Assembly: GCA_021156245.1 (NCBI GenBank)
Contig: JAJNBO010000132.1
Coordinates: forward strand, 1-6,991
Origin: Ramlibacter sp.
Lineage (GTDB): Bacteria > Pseudomonadota > Gammaproteobacteria > Burkholderiales > Burkholderiaceae_C
Direction: 5' to 3'
Length of the DNA stretch: 6,991 bases
Shown here piece after piece: positions 1-6,768 of the stretch; positions within the stretch are counted from its first letter, which is position 1; each line of letters begins with the position of its first letter. The position numbers and the translations under genes are program-made. Under the pieces are notes generated by a model. It saw only the letters and a program-made list of their open reading frames with translations. It was not told the DNA's origin and searched no databases.

Positions 1-315
1 CCGCCCAACAGCTTCGCGCTGGCGCGCACGCTGGAGTACTTCCGCATCCCGCGCAACGTGCTGACCATCTGCCTGGGCAAGAGCACGTATGCGCGCTGCG
101 GGATCATCGTCAACGTGACGCCGTTCGAGCCGGAGTGGGAAGGCTACGTCACGCTGGAGTTCTCCAACACCACGCCGCTGCCGGCGAAGATCTATGCGGG
201 CGAGGGCTGCGCCCAGGTGCTGTTCTTCGAGAGCGACGAGGCGTGCGAAGTCAGCTACAAGGACCGCGGCGGCAAGTACCAGGGGCAGAGCGGAGTGACG
301 TTGCCGAAGGCGTAG
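1..315 (+). CDS. dcd: dCTP deaminase, C-terminal part (5' end outside window)
   Basis: The frame is open from base 1 to a TAG at 313-315, giving 104 residues, roughly the C-terminal half of a family about 190 residues long. The enzyme deaminates dCTP to dUTP (plus ammonia) in the cytoplasm, feeding dTMP synthesis. Recognition rests on the block [15 protein letters not shown] (fragment residues 26-40), equivalent to the GRSSLARLGL block of E. coli Dcd, and on VTLEFSN (50-56), where Glu53 aligns with the catalytic Glu138 of E. coli. The tail DRGGKYQGQ (83-91 region) matches the nucleotide-binding C-terminal segment that closes over the active site. No frameshift is seen. The first in-window start-like codon is internal to the domain, so the true start lies upstream. 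The gene converges on a minus-strand gene, with a palindromic repeat beginning 6 bp after its stop. Whether the enzyme also has dUTPase activity cannot be judged from this half. Confidence 0.95.
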   Translation, partial: PPNSFALARTLEYFRIPRNVLTICLGKSTYARCGIIVNVTPFEPEWEGYVTLEFSNTTPLPAKIYAGEGCAQVLFFESDEACEVSYKDRGGKYQGQSGVTLPKA

Positions 316-321
316 GGCTCC

Positions 322-402
322 GTCATTCCCGCGGAGGCGGGAATCCAGGGCTTCCGACTCGGGTGCACGGGAGCCCTTGATCCCCGCCTTCGCGGGGATG
401 AC
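322..402. repeat. Double-hairpin palindromic repeat, copy A
   Basis: An 81-bp element bounded by GTCAT (322-326) and ATGAC (398-402). It contains two perfect short stem-loops of the same geometry: ATTCCC-N8-GGGAAT at 325-344 and ATCCCC-N8-GGGGAT at 380-399. Between them AGGGCTTCC (347-355) faces GGGAGCCCT (369-377), so the whole element can also fold as one long imperfect cruciform around the core TCGGGTGCA (359-367). A second copy lies at 6769-6848. The element begins 6 bp after the dcd stop and ends 12 bp before the stop of the convergent minus-strand gene, so it could act as a bidirectional transcription terminator or mRNA 3'-end stabiliser. It lacks a clear T-tract. No protein-coding role is likely. 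Confidence 0.92.
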
Positions 403-414
403 GAGGATGCATCG

Positions 415-1320
415 TCACGCGCAGCGCAAAGCCGTCCGCGCGGCCGCCAGATCCCAGCCCGCCCACCCGCAACTCTTGAACAGCACCGGTCCCTTCGCGC
501 GCCCCGCGGAGGGATCCACGTCGCGCAGCGACGGCACCGCGGCCACGTCGATCCCCGCCTGCAGCAGATCCCCCGCCTCGTGATCCGCATCGCGCGTGTC
601 CACCACGATGCGGCCCTCGCGCGCGATGTGCGAGGTGAGCGAGGGATCCAGCTCGATCATCTTCGGCGTGAACGCGCCGACCGCCGCAATGAACGCATCG
701 GCGCGTGGCAACGCACGGAGCACCACGCCGCTCGCCGGCGTGCACGTCACCACCAGCGGGCAGCGCGCCAGCGCGGCATCCGCGTCGCCGAACACCTCCG
801 CATGTAGTCCGATTTCGCGTGCGAAAGTGGCCAACACGTGTGCGCTCGCTTCGGAGCGCGAATGGATGAGCACCTCGCGCACCCCCAAACCGCGTGCGAA
901 TGCCTCGAGATGCGCGCGTCCCTGGGTGCCCGCACCCACCACCAGCAGGGGGCCCGACGTGTTGGGCGCCAGCCACTGGGCGGCCAGCAGCGAGACGGCG
1001 GCGGTGCGGCGCGCCGTCACCGTGGGTCCGTCCAGCACCAGGCGCCGCTGGCCCGATCCCACGTCGAACACCACCACATCGCCCTGGATCGTCGGCGTTT
1101 TCGTGCCGACGTTGCGTGGCGTGAACGTGATCAACTTGGTGATCGCGACCTGCGCATCGAACGCCGGCATCACGAACAGGCTGCCGCCGCCGGGCAGGGT
1201 TTGCACCAGTCGCGGTGGCACGCGCGCAACGGGGTCGTGAAGAACGGCGGCGAGCTCTCGCACCAGTTCGTCGTACGGCAAGCGCGCGGCGGTGGCGGCT
1301 GCATCGAGGAGGTCGGTCAT
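415..1320 (-). CDS. Ornithine cyclodeaminase/mu-crystallin family protein, probable Delta1-pyrroline-2-carboxylate-type ketimine reductase
   Basis: A 301-residue protein of normal length for the superfamily. The N-terminal substrate domain carries Arg37 (VPPRLVQ), Lys62 (ITKLITF) and Arg105 (TARRTAA), matching the substrate-carboxylate and catalytic positions Arg45, Lys69 and Arg112 of Pseudomonas putida ornithine cyclodeaminase. A Rossmann NAD(P)-binding domain starts at GAGTQGRAH (129-137). The catalytic Asp of true cyclodeaminases (motif GGDxPGKxEL) is replaced by Phe217 in GAFTPKMIEL (215-224). This argues against ornithine cyclisation and for reduction of cyclic ketimines such as Delta1-pyrroline-2-carboxylate (to proline) or a related imine/alanine dehydrogenase reaction. 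I chose the ATG at 1318-1320 because the alignable protein begins there and the upstream open frame runs into the divergent + strand gene. The ribosome site is weak. No proline, hydroxyproline or lysine catabolic gene is adjacent, so the substrate is inferred only from family resemblance. Confidence 0.85.
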   Translation of the reverse strand: MTDLLDAAATAARLPYDELVRELAAVLHDPVARVPPRLVQTLPGGGSLFVMPAFDAQVAITKLITFTPRNVGTKTPTIQGDVVVFDVGSGQRRLVLDGPTVTARRTAAVSLLAAQWLAPNTSGPLLVVGAGTQGRAHLEAFARGLGVREVLIHSRSEASAHVLATFAREIGLHAEVFGDADAALARCPLVVTCTPASGVVLRALPRADAFIAAVGAFTPKMIELDPSLTSHIAREGRIVVDTRDADHEAGDLLQAGIDVAAVPSLRDVDPSAGRAKGPVLFKSCGWAGWDLAAARTALRCA

Positions 1321-1406
1321 GGTTCCAAAGGCCCTGGCTGTTCCGTCAAGATTTTGTCCTACAGCATCTCGCGCCGCCCACTCTTTCGTTCCCCAGCGGG
1401 GCTTCC

Positions 1407-1427
1407 TACGATCAAGGCACCGAAGGA
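1407..1427 (+). promoter_or_regulatory. Possible -10 element and ribosome binding site for the small-gene pair
   Basis: The 115-bp divergent gap at 1321-1435 must hold promoters for both directions. On the + strand TACGAT (1407-1412) matches 4 of 6 bases of a sigma-70 -10 box. It would start a transcript shortly before GAAGGA (1422-1427), a good Shine-Dalgarno sequence 8 nt before the ATG at 1436. No convincing -35 hexamer is seen at the right spacing (TTTCGT at 1384-1389 is poor), so the promoter part is weak while the ribosome site is well supported. I found no confident promoter for the minus-strand gene in this gap. Confidence 0.35.
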
Positions 1428-1435
1428 ATTCCGCC

Positions 1436-1753
1436 ATGTCCATCTTCAGCGACGTCGTCGATCCCGCCACGCACCAACCTCGCAGCCGCATGTTCTGGGT
1501 CGTGCTCGGTGCGCTCGCCGTGGGACAGCTGTTCGCGTTCTGGCTCCTGTGCAGCCACCAGGTGCGCAGGGCGGAGGCGCGGCAGAACGAGATGACCGTG
1601 CAGCAGATGGCGCTGTCGGATTGCCTGCAGTACATCCCCGGGTCCACCATCGCCAGCTGCGCCCGCCGGGTCGAGCCCGCCGGCGCGCAGGCGAACGCTT
1701 CGGTGAACCCCGCCGTCGCCGGCGCGCGGCCGGTGAGTTTCAGCTATCGCTGA
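1436..1753 (+). CDS. Hypothetical small membrane protein with one transmembrane helix
   Basis: A 105-residue protein that I do not recognise. The ATG at 1436 is preceded by GAAGGA 8 nt upstream; upstream in-frame starts lie inside the divergent gene and are rejected. A short polar N-terminus (1-18, ending PRSR) is followed by a hydrophobic segment at about 20-38 (FWVVLGALAVGQLFAFWLL), then a basic and polar stretch (RRAEARQ, 44-50). By the positive-inside rule both flanks carry charge, so topology is uncertain. The remaining ~60 residues hold two cysteines (63 and 75) in a region that could form a small folded or disulfide-linked unit, then an Ala/Pro/Val-rich tail. It is not a lipoprotein and has no clear cleavage site. 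It is probably co-transcribed with the gene starting 8 bp after its stop. A role in the envelope is inferred only from the helix. Confidence 0.7.
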   Translation: MSIFSDVVDPATHQPRSRMFWVVLGALAVGQLFAFWLLCSHQVRRAEARQNEMTVQQMALSDCLQYIPGSTIASCARRVEPAGAQANASVNPAVAGARPVSFSYR

Positions 1754-1761
1754 GGTCTTCC

Positions 1762-2088
1762 ATGCACAACCTGCACGCCCAAGCCGCCGCCGCTGTCGCC
1801 GTCGCGGAACCGGCTGACGCCTCGCTCGAGGCGTCCGACGACTTCGACCTCGCCGCGTCCCCGCGTTATTGCCCCACCGGGCTGCTGCAAGGGTTCGCGC
1901 TGCTGATGGCGGGCCGGGGGCGATGCGTCAACACCGACATGATGCTGGGCGACCACGAATACGCGATGTGGCAACTGGCGTGCGCGCGTGCGAGCGACGA
2001 CCCGGAGCTGGTGGCGCTCGCCATCCGCCTGTTCTTCTACTTCGACGATCCGCTGCACAGCGATCTGCCGGTGCTCGGCACAGCCTGA
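1762..2088 (+). CDS. Hypothetical small Ala-rich protein
   Basis: A 108-residue protein of unrecognised family. The ATG at 1762 is preceded by GAGG at 1752-1755, which overlaps the TGA of the preceding gene, so translation is probably coupled. Residues 1-33 are Ala- and acid-rich and likely disordered. Residues 34-101 look folded and helical: SPRYCPTGLLQGFALLMAG (33-51), a central DHEYAMWQLACARA (64-77) and a hydrophobic/acidic end IRLFFYFDDPL (88-98). Three cysteines (37, 55, 74) are regularly spaced, but no CxxC metal site is present. There is no signal peptide or confident membrane helix. Codon use is GC-rich like its neighbours, which supports a resident coding gene. It ends 6 bp before the stop of the convergent recJ, with no obvious terminator between them. 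Confidence 0.7.
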   Translation: MHNLHAQAAAAVAVAEPADASLEASDDFDLAASPRYCPTGLLQGFALLMAGRGRCVNTDMMLGDHEYAMWQLACARASDDPELVALAIRLFFYFDDPLHSDLPVLGTA

Positions 2089-2094
2089 GCGCGC

Positions 2095-3804
2095 TCAGAA
2101 CTCCGCACCCTCCACCAGGAAGCGCACGCGCCGCGTGCCCTGCCACTCGTCCGCATCCAGCCGGAAAGCGAGCTTCACCTTCGCGGGCAGCGGTTCGGTG
2201 CGTCCGAACCAGATGCCGTCCACGGGCTGTCCCTGGTGCCGCAGCTTGATCGACAGGTGCTTCTCGCCGACCAGGCGCTGCGAGACGATCTCCACCTCCT
2301 CGCTGAACACCGGCGGCGCGAAGCCCTGGCCCCACACCTCGCCGTGCAACGTGTCCACCAGGTCGGCACGCCGGTACTGCGGGTCCAGCGGACCGTCGGT
2401 GTGCAGCCGCCGCAGCAGCGTCGCCGCGTCCAGCCATTCCTGCGCCACCTGCGCCATCGCCTGCTCGAAGGTGTCCAGGTGCTCCTCGGCCACCGTGCAC
2501 CCTGCTGCCATCGCATGGCCACCGAAGCGAAGCAGCACGCCCGGGTGCCGCTTGGCCACCAGGTCCAGCGCATCGCGCAGGTGGAAGCCGCGGATGGATC
2601 GCCCGGAGCCCTTGAGTTCGTGTTCCTTGCCGGGCGCCTGGCTCGCGGCGAACACGAACGTCGGACGATGCAGCTTGTCCTTGATGCGCGAGGCGACGAT
2701 GCCGACCACGCCTTCGTGGAAGTCCGGGTCGAACACGCAGATCGCGGGCGGCGGCTCCTCGCCTTCGTCGAACATCGCGTCCACCATCGCCAGCGCCTGC
2801 TCGCGCATGTCGCCCTCGATCTCGCGCCGCTCGCGGTTGATGCCGTCCAGCGTGCGGGCCAGTTCGTCCGCACGCGCCGTGTCGTCGGTGAGCAGGCATT
2901 CGATGCCCAGCGTCATGTCCGCCAGCCGGCCCGCGGCATTGATGCGCGGCCCGAGCGCGAAGCCGAAGTCGAAGGTGGTGGCCACGTCCGCCTTGCGGCC
3001 GGCGGCCGTGAACAGGGCGGCCAGGCCGCAGGGCAGGGCGCCGGCGCGGATGCGCTTGAGGCCTTGCGCCACCAGCCTGCGGTTGTTGGCGTCCAGCTTC
3101 ACCACATCGGCCACCGTCCCCAGCGCCACCAGCGGGAGCAGCGCATCCAGCTTGGGTTGCGTGCGCTCGTCGAACACGCCGCGCGCCCGCAGCTCGGCGC
3201 GCAGGGCCAGCAGCACGTAGAACATGACGCCGACGCCGGCGATGGCCTTGCTTTCGAAGTCGCAGCCCGGCTGGTTGGGATTGACGATCAACGCGCCTTG
3301 CGGCAATTCCGCAGCGGGCAGGTGGTGGTCCGTCACCAGCACCTGCAGGCCCAGCTTCACCGCCTCCGCCACCCCGGCGATGCTGGCGATGCCGTTGTCC
3401 ACCGTGATCAGCAGTTCCGCGCCCTGCGCCTTCACGCGCTGCGCGATCGGGGGCGTGAGGCCGTAGCCGTCGACCACGCGGTCCGGCACGAGGTAATTCA
3501 CGTGCTGCGCGCCCAGCAGGCGCAGGCCGCGCACGGCGACGGCGCAGGCGGTGGCGCCGTCGCAGTCGTAGTCCGCCACGATGCAAAGCTTGCGCTGCGC
3601 CGCGATCGCGTCGGCCAGGAGACGCGCGGCCTCGGTCGCGCCTTTCAGCGTGGCGGGCAGCAGCAAGCGGCCGAGGCCGTTGTCCAGTTCGTCCTTGCCC
3701 AGCACGCCGCGCGCGGCGTACAGCCGCGCCAGCAGCGGATGGATGCCGGCCTGCTCCAGCGCCCAGGCGGCGCGCGGCGGGACGTCGCGGGTAATGATCT
3801 TCAC
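2095..3804 (-). CDS. recJ: Single-stranded-DNA-specific 5'-3' exonuclease RecJ
   Basis: A 569-residue DHH-family nuclease, full length for RecJ. It degrades single-stranded DNA 5' to 3' in RecFOR recombinational repair, mismatch repair and base excision repair in the cytoplasm. All the metal-binding motifs are visible: DYDCDG (78-83, motif I), VDNGI (135-139), TDHH (158-161, the DHH motif), GTVADVV further on, GPRINAAGR before the linker, and RFGGHAMAAG in the DHHA1 domain. An OB-fold-like C-terminal region follows (LDPQYRRADLVD onward). I chose the GTG at 3802-3804: homologues begin with a KIITRDVP-like sequence, GGAGGG sits just upstream (3808-3813), and the codon overlaps the stop of the preceding gene as GTGA. 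A 17-residue upstream extension to an ATG at 3855 would lie inside that gene and looks spurious. The gene is translationally coupled to the RpfE-type gene upstream. Confidence 0.96.
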   Translation of the reverse strand: MKIITRDVPPRAAWALEQAGIHPLLARLYAARGVLGKDELDNGLGRLLLPATLKGATEAARLLADAIAAQRKLCIVADYDCDGATACAVAVRGLRLLGAQHVNYLVPDRVVDGYGLTPPIAQRVKAQGAELLITVDNGIASIAGVAEAVKLGLQVLVTDHHLPAAELPQGALIVNPNQPGCDFESKAIAGVGVMFYVLLALRAELRARGVFDERTQPKLDALLPLVALGTVADVVKLDANNRRLVAQGLKRIRAGALPCGLAALFTAAGRKADVATTFDFGFALGPRINAAGRLADMTLGIECLLTDDTARADELARTLDGINRERREIEGDMREQALAMVDAMFDEGEEPPPAICVFDPDFHEGVVGIVASRIKDKLHRPTFVFAASQAPGKEHELKGSGRSIRGFHLRDALDLVAKRHPGVLLRFGGHAMAAGCTVAEEHLDTFEQAMAQVAQEWLDAATLLRRLHTDGPLDPQYRRADLVDTLHGEVWGQGFAPPVFSEEVEIVSQRLVGEKHLSIKLRHQGQPVDGIWFGRTEPLPAKVKLAFRLDADEWQGTRRVRFLVEGAEF

Positions 3805-4754
3805 AGGCCCTCCAGCAGGCTTTGCACCGACGGCGTCCGCAGGCGGGCGGCCCACCGGCGCCAGCCGCCGCCGCCCGCCGACGTCCAGGTGCGAGCGCCA
3901 TTCTCGCCGCAGAGGGTGATGCGCACCTCGCGGCCTTTTTCCACCTCACCGGCGAGGCGGGTACCTTCGCGGGCGTCGAGTTGCTGCCAGGCGGTCGCCC
4001 AGCCGGCCCAGTCCTCCTGCAAGGCGGAGTCGCGCAGGTACGGGCTCACCTGGAGTCCCCGTGCGCGCGCCACGTCATAACCCCCGGGCAGGGCACCGGT
4101 TCCGCTGACCCAGAAGGAGTTGACGGGGAGCAGGCCGCCACGCTGGCGCTCGTCGTTCAGCGGCATCGTGTACAGCAGCATCTGCATCTCCTGCTGCAGC
4201 CGGCGCACTGGTCGGCCGGCCTCGCCCGCCGGCATCCAGTCGTCGATGCGGCGGCCGACCACGCGGTCGAGGGACGCGGTGGGCAGGGAGCGGAAGATGT
4301 CGCCACGGGCCAGCCAGCGCAGCGGCGCGTCGTACGTGAGCGCGATGCCGTCCTCGGCGAAGTAAGGCTGCATCGCCTGCAGGAAGGCGCGCGAATCGCC
4401 GGCGTCGAGCTGCAGCTCCTGCGGCGCCGCCAGCACGATGTTGTCGCGGCCCACGCGCCAGTGCCCGGGGGTGATCCAGGCGCAACCGGCGCCGCCGGGC
4501 TCCAGCCCCACCTGGGCGGCCTGGAGGGCGGCGAACGGGATCAGCCCGTCCTGCTCCGGCAAGCCATAGGCGCGGGCCAGCATGCGCTCGTGGGGCGGCG
4601 ACAGCGTTTGCAGGCCCGTGGCCTCCAGCGGCTGCGCCGACAGGCCGGCCAGCAGGCGCTGCAACTGCGGCAGGCGCAGCGCGGCGACGGCCGCCCGGCA
4701 GCCCTCGGCGGCCGCCATGGCGAAGGGAACGAGCAAGTGGACTCCGTCTGACAC
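3801..4754 (-). CDS. RpfE-type protein (phosphoglycerate-mutase-like family, function uncertain)
   Basis: A 317-residue protein resembling the RpfE/COG4255-type family, which is often labelled phosphoglycerate mutase in annotations although its activity is unproven. Family hallmarks are the N-terminal HLLVPFA (6-12), LSPPHER (51-57), TPGHWRVGRD (95-104), LPTASLDRVVGR (157-168), QMLLYTMPLNDER (191-203) and LPVNSFWVSGTG (209-220). I see no catalytic serine/metal set of an iPGM, nor a signal peptide or membrane helix. The start is taken as GTG at 4752-4754 (MSDGVHLLVPF), the only start codon that keeps the conserved N-terminal block without running into the divergent gene; its ribosome site is weak, and TTG at the HLL position is an alternative. 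The stop overlaps the recJ start (GTGA). In Xanthomonas, rpfE also lies beside recJ, so the pairing is old, but a direct link to DNA repair or signalling is inference. Confidence 0.8.
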   Translation of the reverse strand: MSDGVHLLVPFAMAAAEGCRAAVAALRLPQLQRLLAGLSAQPLEATGLQTLSPPHERMLARAYGLPEQDGLIPFAALQAAQVGLEPGGAGCAWITPGHWRVGRDNIVLAAPQELQLDAGDSRAFLQAMQPYFAEDGIALTYDAPLRWLARGDIFRSLPTASLDRVVGRRIDDWMPAGEAGRPVRRLQQEMQMLLYTMPLNDERQRGGLLPVNSFWVSGTGALPGGYDVARARGLQVSPYLRDSALQEDWAGWATAWQQLDAREGTRLAGEVEKGREVRITLCGENGARTWTSAGGGGWRRWAARLRTPSVQSLLEGL

Positions 4755-4760
4755 AGCCGT

Positions 4761-4780
4761 ATTGTCGGGGATGCCACAAT
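4761..4780. promoter_or_regulatory. Imperfect dyad in the divergent rpfE-like/lolC gap
   Basis: ATTGT (4761-4765) and ACAAT (4776-4780) form an inverted repeat with a 10-bp spacer. Extending each arm keeps about 7 of 10 paired bases. It sits in the only gap (4755-4814, 60 bp) between two divergent genes, where a shared operator could act on both. No good -35/-10 pair was found on either strand within the gap, so promoters may lie partly inside the coding ends. Such a short dyad can occur by chance. Confidence 0.25.
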
Positions 4781-4814
4781 GCGCCCCGATGGAAACGGTA
4801 ACCTGAAAGGCGCA

Positions 4815-6068
4815 ATGGCGCTTCCCTACGAGCTCGTGCTGGGCTGGCGCTACACCCGCGCCGGCCGGGCCACCCGGCGCAACGGCTTCATCTCCTTCAT
4901 TTCCGGGGTGTCCATGCTGGGCATCTCCCTGGGCGTGGCCGCCCTCATCATCGTCCTGTCGGTGATGAACGGCTTCCAGAAGGAGGTGCGCGACCGCATG
5001 CTGGGCGTGGTGTCGCACGTCGAGGTGTACGGGCCGGGCGGCGGCGTGCTGCCCGACGTCCAGCGGACGCTGCAGGAAGTGCGGCGCAATCCCGAGGTGG
5101 TCGGCGCGGCGCCCTTCATCACCACGCAGTCCCTGCTGGCGCGGGGCGAGGACATGCGCGGGGCCATCGTGCGCGGCATCGAGCCGCGCCTGGAGCCGCA
5201 GGTGACGGACCTGGCGGCGGCGGGCAAGGGCACGCTGGACAAGCTGGTGCCGGGCGAATTCAACATCGTGCTGGGCGCCGAGCTGGCGCGCAACATGGGC
5301 GTGCGCGAAGGCGACGCCGTGACCCTGATCGCGCCCGGTGGCCAGGTCACGCCGGCCGGCGTGGTGCCGCGCCTGAAGCAGGTGACGGTGGTCGGCACCT
5401 TCGACTCCGGCCACTTCGAATACGACAGCGGCCTGGTGCTGCTGCACGTGGAAGACGCCGCTCGCATTTTCCGGCTGGAAGGCCCGACCGGCGTGCGGCT
5501 CAAGTTGCGCGACCTGAACCGGGCGCGCGAAGTCGCGGCGCAGCTCTCCACCACGCTGACCGGGGACTTCCTGGTGCGCGACTGGACGCGGCAGAACCGC
5601 ACCTGGTTCGCCGCGGTGCAGCTGGAGAAGCGGATGATGTTCATCATCCTGACCCTGATCGTCGCCGTGGCCGCCTTCAACCTGGTGAGCACGCTGGTGA
5701 TGACCGTCACGGACAAGCGCGCCGACATCGCCATCCTGCGCACGCTGGGCGCCAGCCCGGGCAGCATCATGGGCATCTTCGTCGTGCAGGGCGCCGCCGT
5801 GGGGGTGATCGGCACGCTGGCAGGGCTGCTGCTGGGCCTGGGCGTGGCCTTCAACATCGACGTGCTGGTGCCGGCGCTGGAGCGCGCGCTCAATGCCAGC
5901 TTCCTGCCGAAGGACATCTACCTGATCAGCCGCATGCCGAGCGAGCCTCAATCCTCGGACATCATGCCCATCGCGATCATCTCGCTGGTGCTGGCGTTCC
6001 TGGCCACGCTGTATCCCAGCTGGCGCGCCTCGCGCGTCAACCCCGCGGAGGCCTTGCGCTATGAGTGA
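4815..6068 (+). CDS. lolC: Lipoprotein-releasing ABC transporter permease (LolC/LolE family, LolF-like)
   Basis: A 417-residue inner-membrane permease of the FtsX/MacB type that extracts outer-membrane lipoproteins and passes them to the periplasmic chaperone LolA. Topology is as expected: transmembrane helix 1 at about 26-51 (ending [10 protein letters not shown]), a large periplasmic domain (about 55-270), then helices at about 274-298, 318-346 and 383-402. The cytoplasmic segment [16 protein letters not shown] (299-314) matches the coupling helix that contacts LolD. A Hook-like loop (173-189, [17 protein letters not shown]) aligns with the LolA-binding Hook of E. coli LolC. I chose the ATG at 4815 because GAAAGG lies 4 nt upstream and homologues start at the LPYEL block; an in-frame ATG at 4779 would add 12 poorly conserved residues. 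It overlaps lolD by 8 bp. No second permease gene is present, so the complex is probably a permease homodimer plus two LolD. Confidence 0.93.
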   Translation: MALPYELVLGWRYTRAGRATRRNGFISFISGVSMLGISLGVAALIIVLSVMNGFQKEVRDRMLGVVSHVEVYGPGGGVLPDVQRTLQEVRRNPEVVGAAPFITTQSLLARGEDMRGAIVRGIEPRLEPQVTDLAAAGKGTLDKLVPGEFNIVLGAELARNMGVREGDAVTLIAPGGQVTPAGVVPRLKQVTVVGTFDSGHFEYDSGLVLLHVEDAARIFRLEGPTGVRLKLRDLNRAREVAAQLSTTLTGDFLVRDWTRQNRTWFAAVQLEKRMMFIILTLIVAVAAFNLVSTLVMTVTDKRADIAILRTLGASPGSIMGIFVVQGAAVGVIGTLAGLLLGLGVAFNIDVLVPALERALNASFLPKDIYLISRMPSEPQSSDIMPIAIISLVLAFLATLYPSWRASRVNPAEALRYE

Positions 6069-6765
6069 GCCGCAACAGCCGGCGCCGCACACGGGGCTGG
6101 TGATCGAGGCGCACGGCCTCACGAAGCGCTTCCACGAAGGCCCTCTGGACGTCGAGGTCCTGCGCGGCGTCGACCTGGAGGTGCATGCCGGCGAGACCCT
6201 GGCCATCGTCGGTGCGTCGGGCTCCGGCAAGAGCACGCTGCTGCACGTGCTGGGCGGGCTGGACGCGCCGACCTCGGGTTCCGTGCGGCTGATGGGGCAG
6301 GAGCTGTCGAAGCTGGACCCCGCCGCGCAGGGGCGCCTGCGCAACCAATACCTGGGTTTCGTCTACCAGTTCCACCACCTGCTGCCGGAGTTCAGCGCGC
6401 TGGACAACGTCGGCATGCCGCTGCGCATCCGGCGCGAGCCGGTGGAGGCGATGCATCGCGCCGCCGAGGAAATGCTGACGGCGGTGGGGCTGGAGCACCG
6501 GATGAAGCACCGGCCGGCGGAGCTCTCCGGCGGCGAGCGCCAGCGGGTCGCGATCGCCCGGGCGCTGGTGGCGCACCCGGCGTGCGTGCTGGCGGACGAG
6601 CCCACCGGCAACCTCGACCGCGGCACCGCGGACGGGGTCTTCGAGCTGATGTTGCGACTGGCCCGCGACCGGGGCACGGCGTTCGTGATGGTGACGCACG
6701 ACGAGCAGCTGGCGGCACGGTGCGGACGGACCGTGCGGATCACGTCGGGGAAATTGGACGCCTAG
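6061..6765 (+). CDS. lolD: Lipoprotein-releasing ABC transporter ATP-binding protein
   Basis: A 234-residue ABC ATPase, typical length for LolD, on the cytoplasmic face of the lipoprotein release complex, where ATP hydrolysis drives lipoprotein transfer to LolA. The full nucleotide-binding set is present: Walker [10 protein letters not shown] (51-59), Q-loop Gln103 in [12 protein letters not shown], signature LSGGERQR (155-162), Walker B plus catalytic Glu in VLADEP (176-181), D-loop NLD (184-186) and switch His213 in VTHD. The [18 protein letters not shown] stretch is characteristic of LolD rather than of MacB or FtsE. The start ATG lies inside the end of the permease gene (ATGAGTGA overlap), with GGAGG at 6047-6051, 9 nt upstream. 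This fits a tightly coupled two-gene operon. The stop is 3 bp before the second palindromic repeat. Confidence 0.96.
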   Translation: MSEPQQPAPHTGLVIEAHGLTKRFHEGPLDVEVLRGVDLEVHAGETLAIVGASGSGKSTLLHVLGGLDAPTSGSVRLMGQELSKLDPAAQGRLRNQYLGFVYQFHHLLPEFSALDNVGMPLRIRREPVEAMHRAAEEMLTAVGLEHRMKHRPAELSGGERQRVAIARALVAHPACVLADEPTGNLDRGTADGVFELMLRLARDRGTAFVMVTHDEQLAARCGRTVRITSGKLDA

Positions 6766-6768
6766 TTC

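Noticed and set aside
322..402. Palindromic repeat as part of a CRISPR array
   Set aside because: Only one unit is present at each site, with no regularly spaced direct repeats or spacers and no cas genes.
1354..1364. Motif TTTGTCCTACA in the divergent gap as a regulator binding site
   Set aside because: Only a single half-site-like stretch is seen, with no matching inverted partner nearby, so there is no support for an operator.
1321..1650. N-terminal extension of the cyclodeaminase-family frame to 1650
   Set aside because: It crosses the divergent intergenic region and the small membrane-protein gene, and has no resemblance to the family N-terminus. The ATG at 1320 gives the usual length.
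838..1761. Upstream in-frame extension of the second small gene to 838
   Set aside because: The extension is antisense to the reductase gene and overlaps the first small gene. The ATG at 1762 has its own GAGG site.
2236..4080. Very long + strand open frame opposite recJ and the RpfE-type gene
   Set aside because: It is a His/Arg/Gln-rich antisense shadow of recJ, whose complete set of DHH-nuclease motifs lies on the minus strand.
4850..5917. Long open frame on the minus strand opposite the lol permease, and the long extension of the RpfE-type frame up to 6344
   Set aside because: The translations are Arg/Ser/His/Gln-rich, low-complexity shadows typical of GC-rich antisense frames. The + strand permease here is clearly real, and the RpfE-type homology begins only at about 4754.
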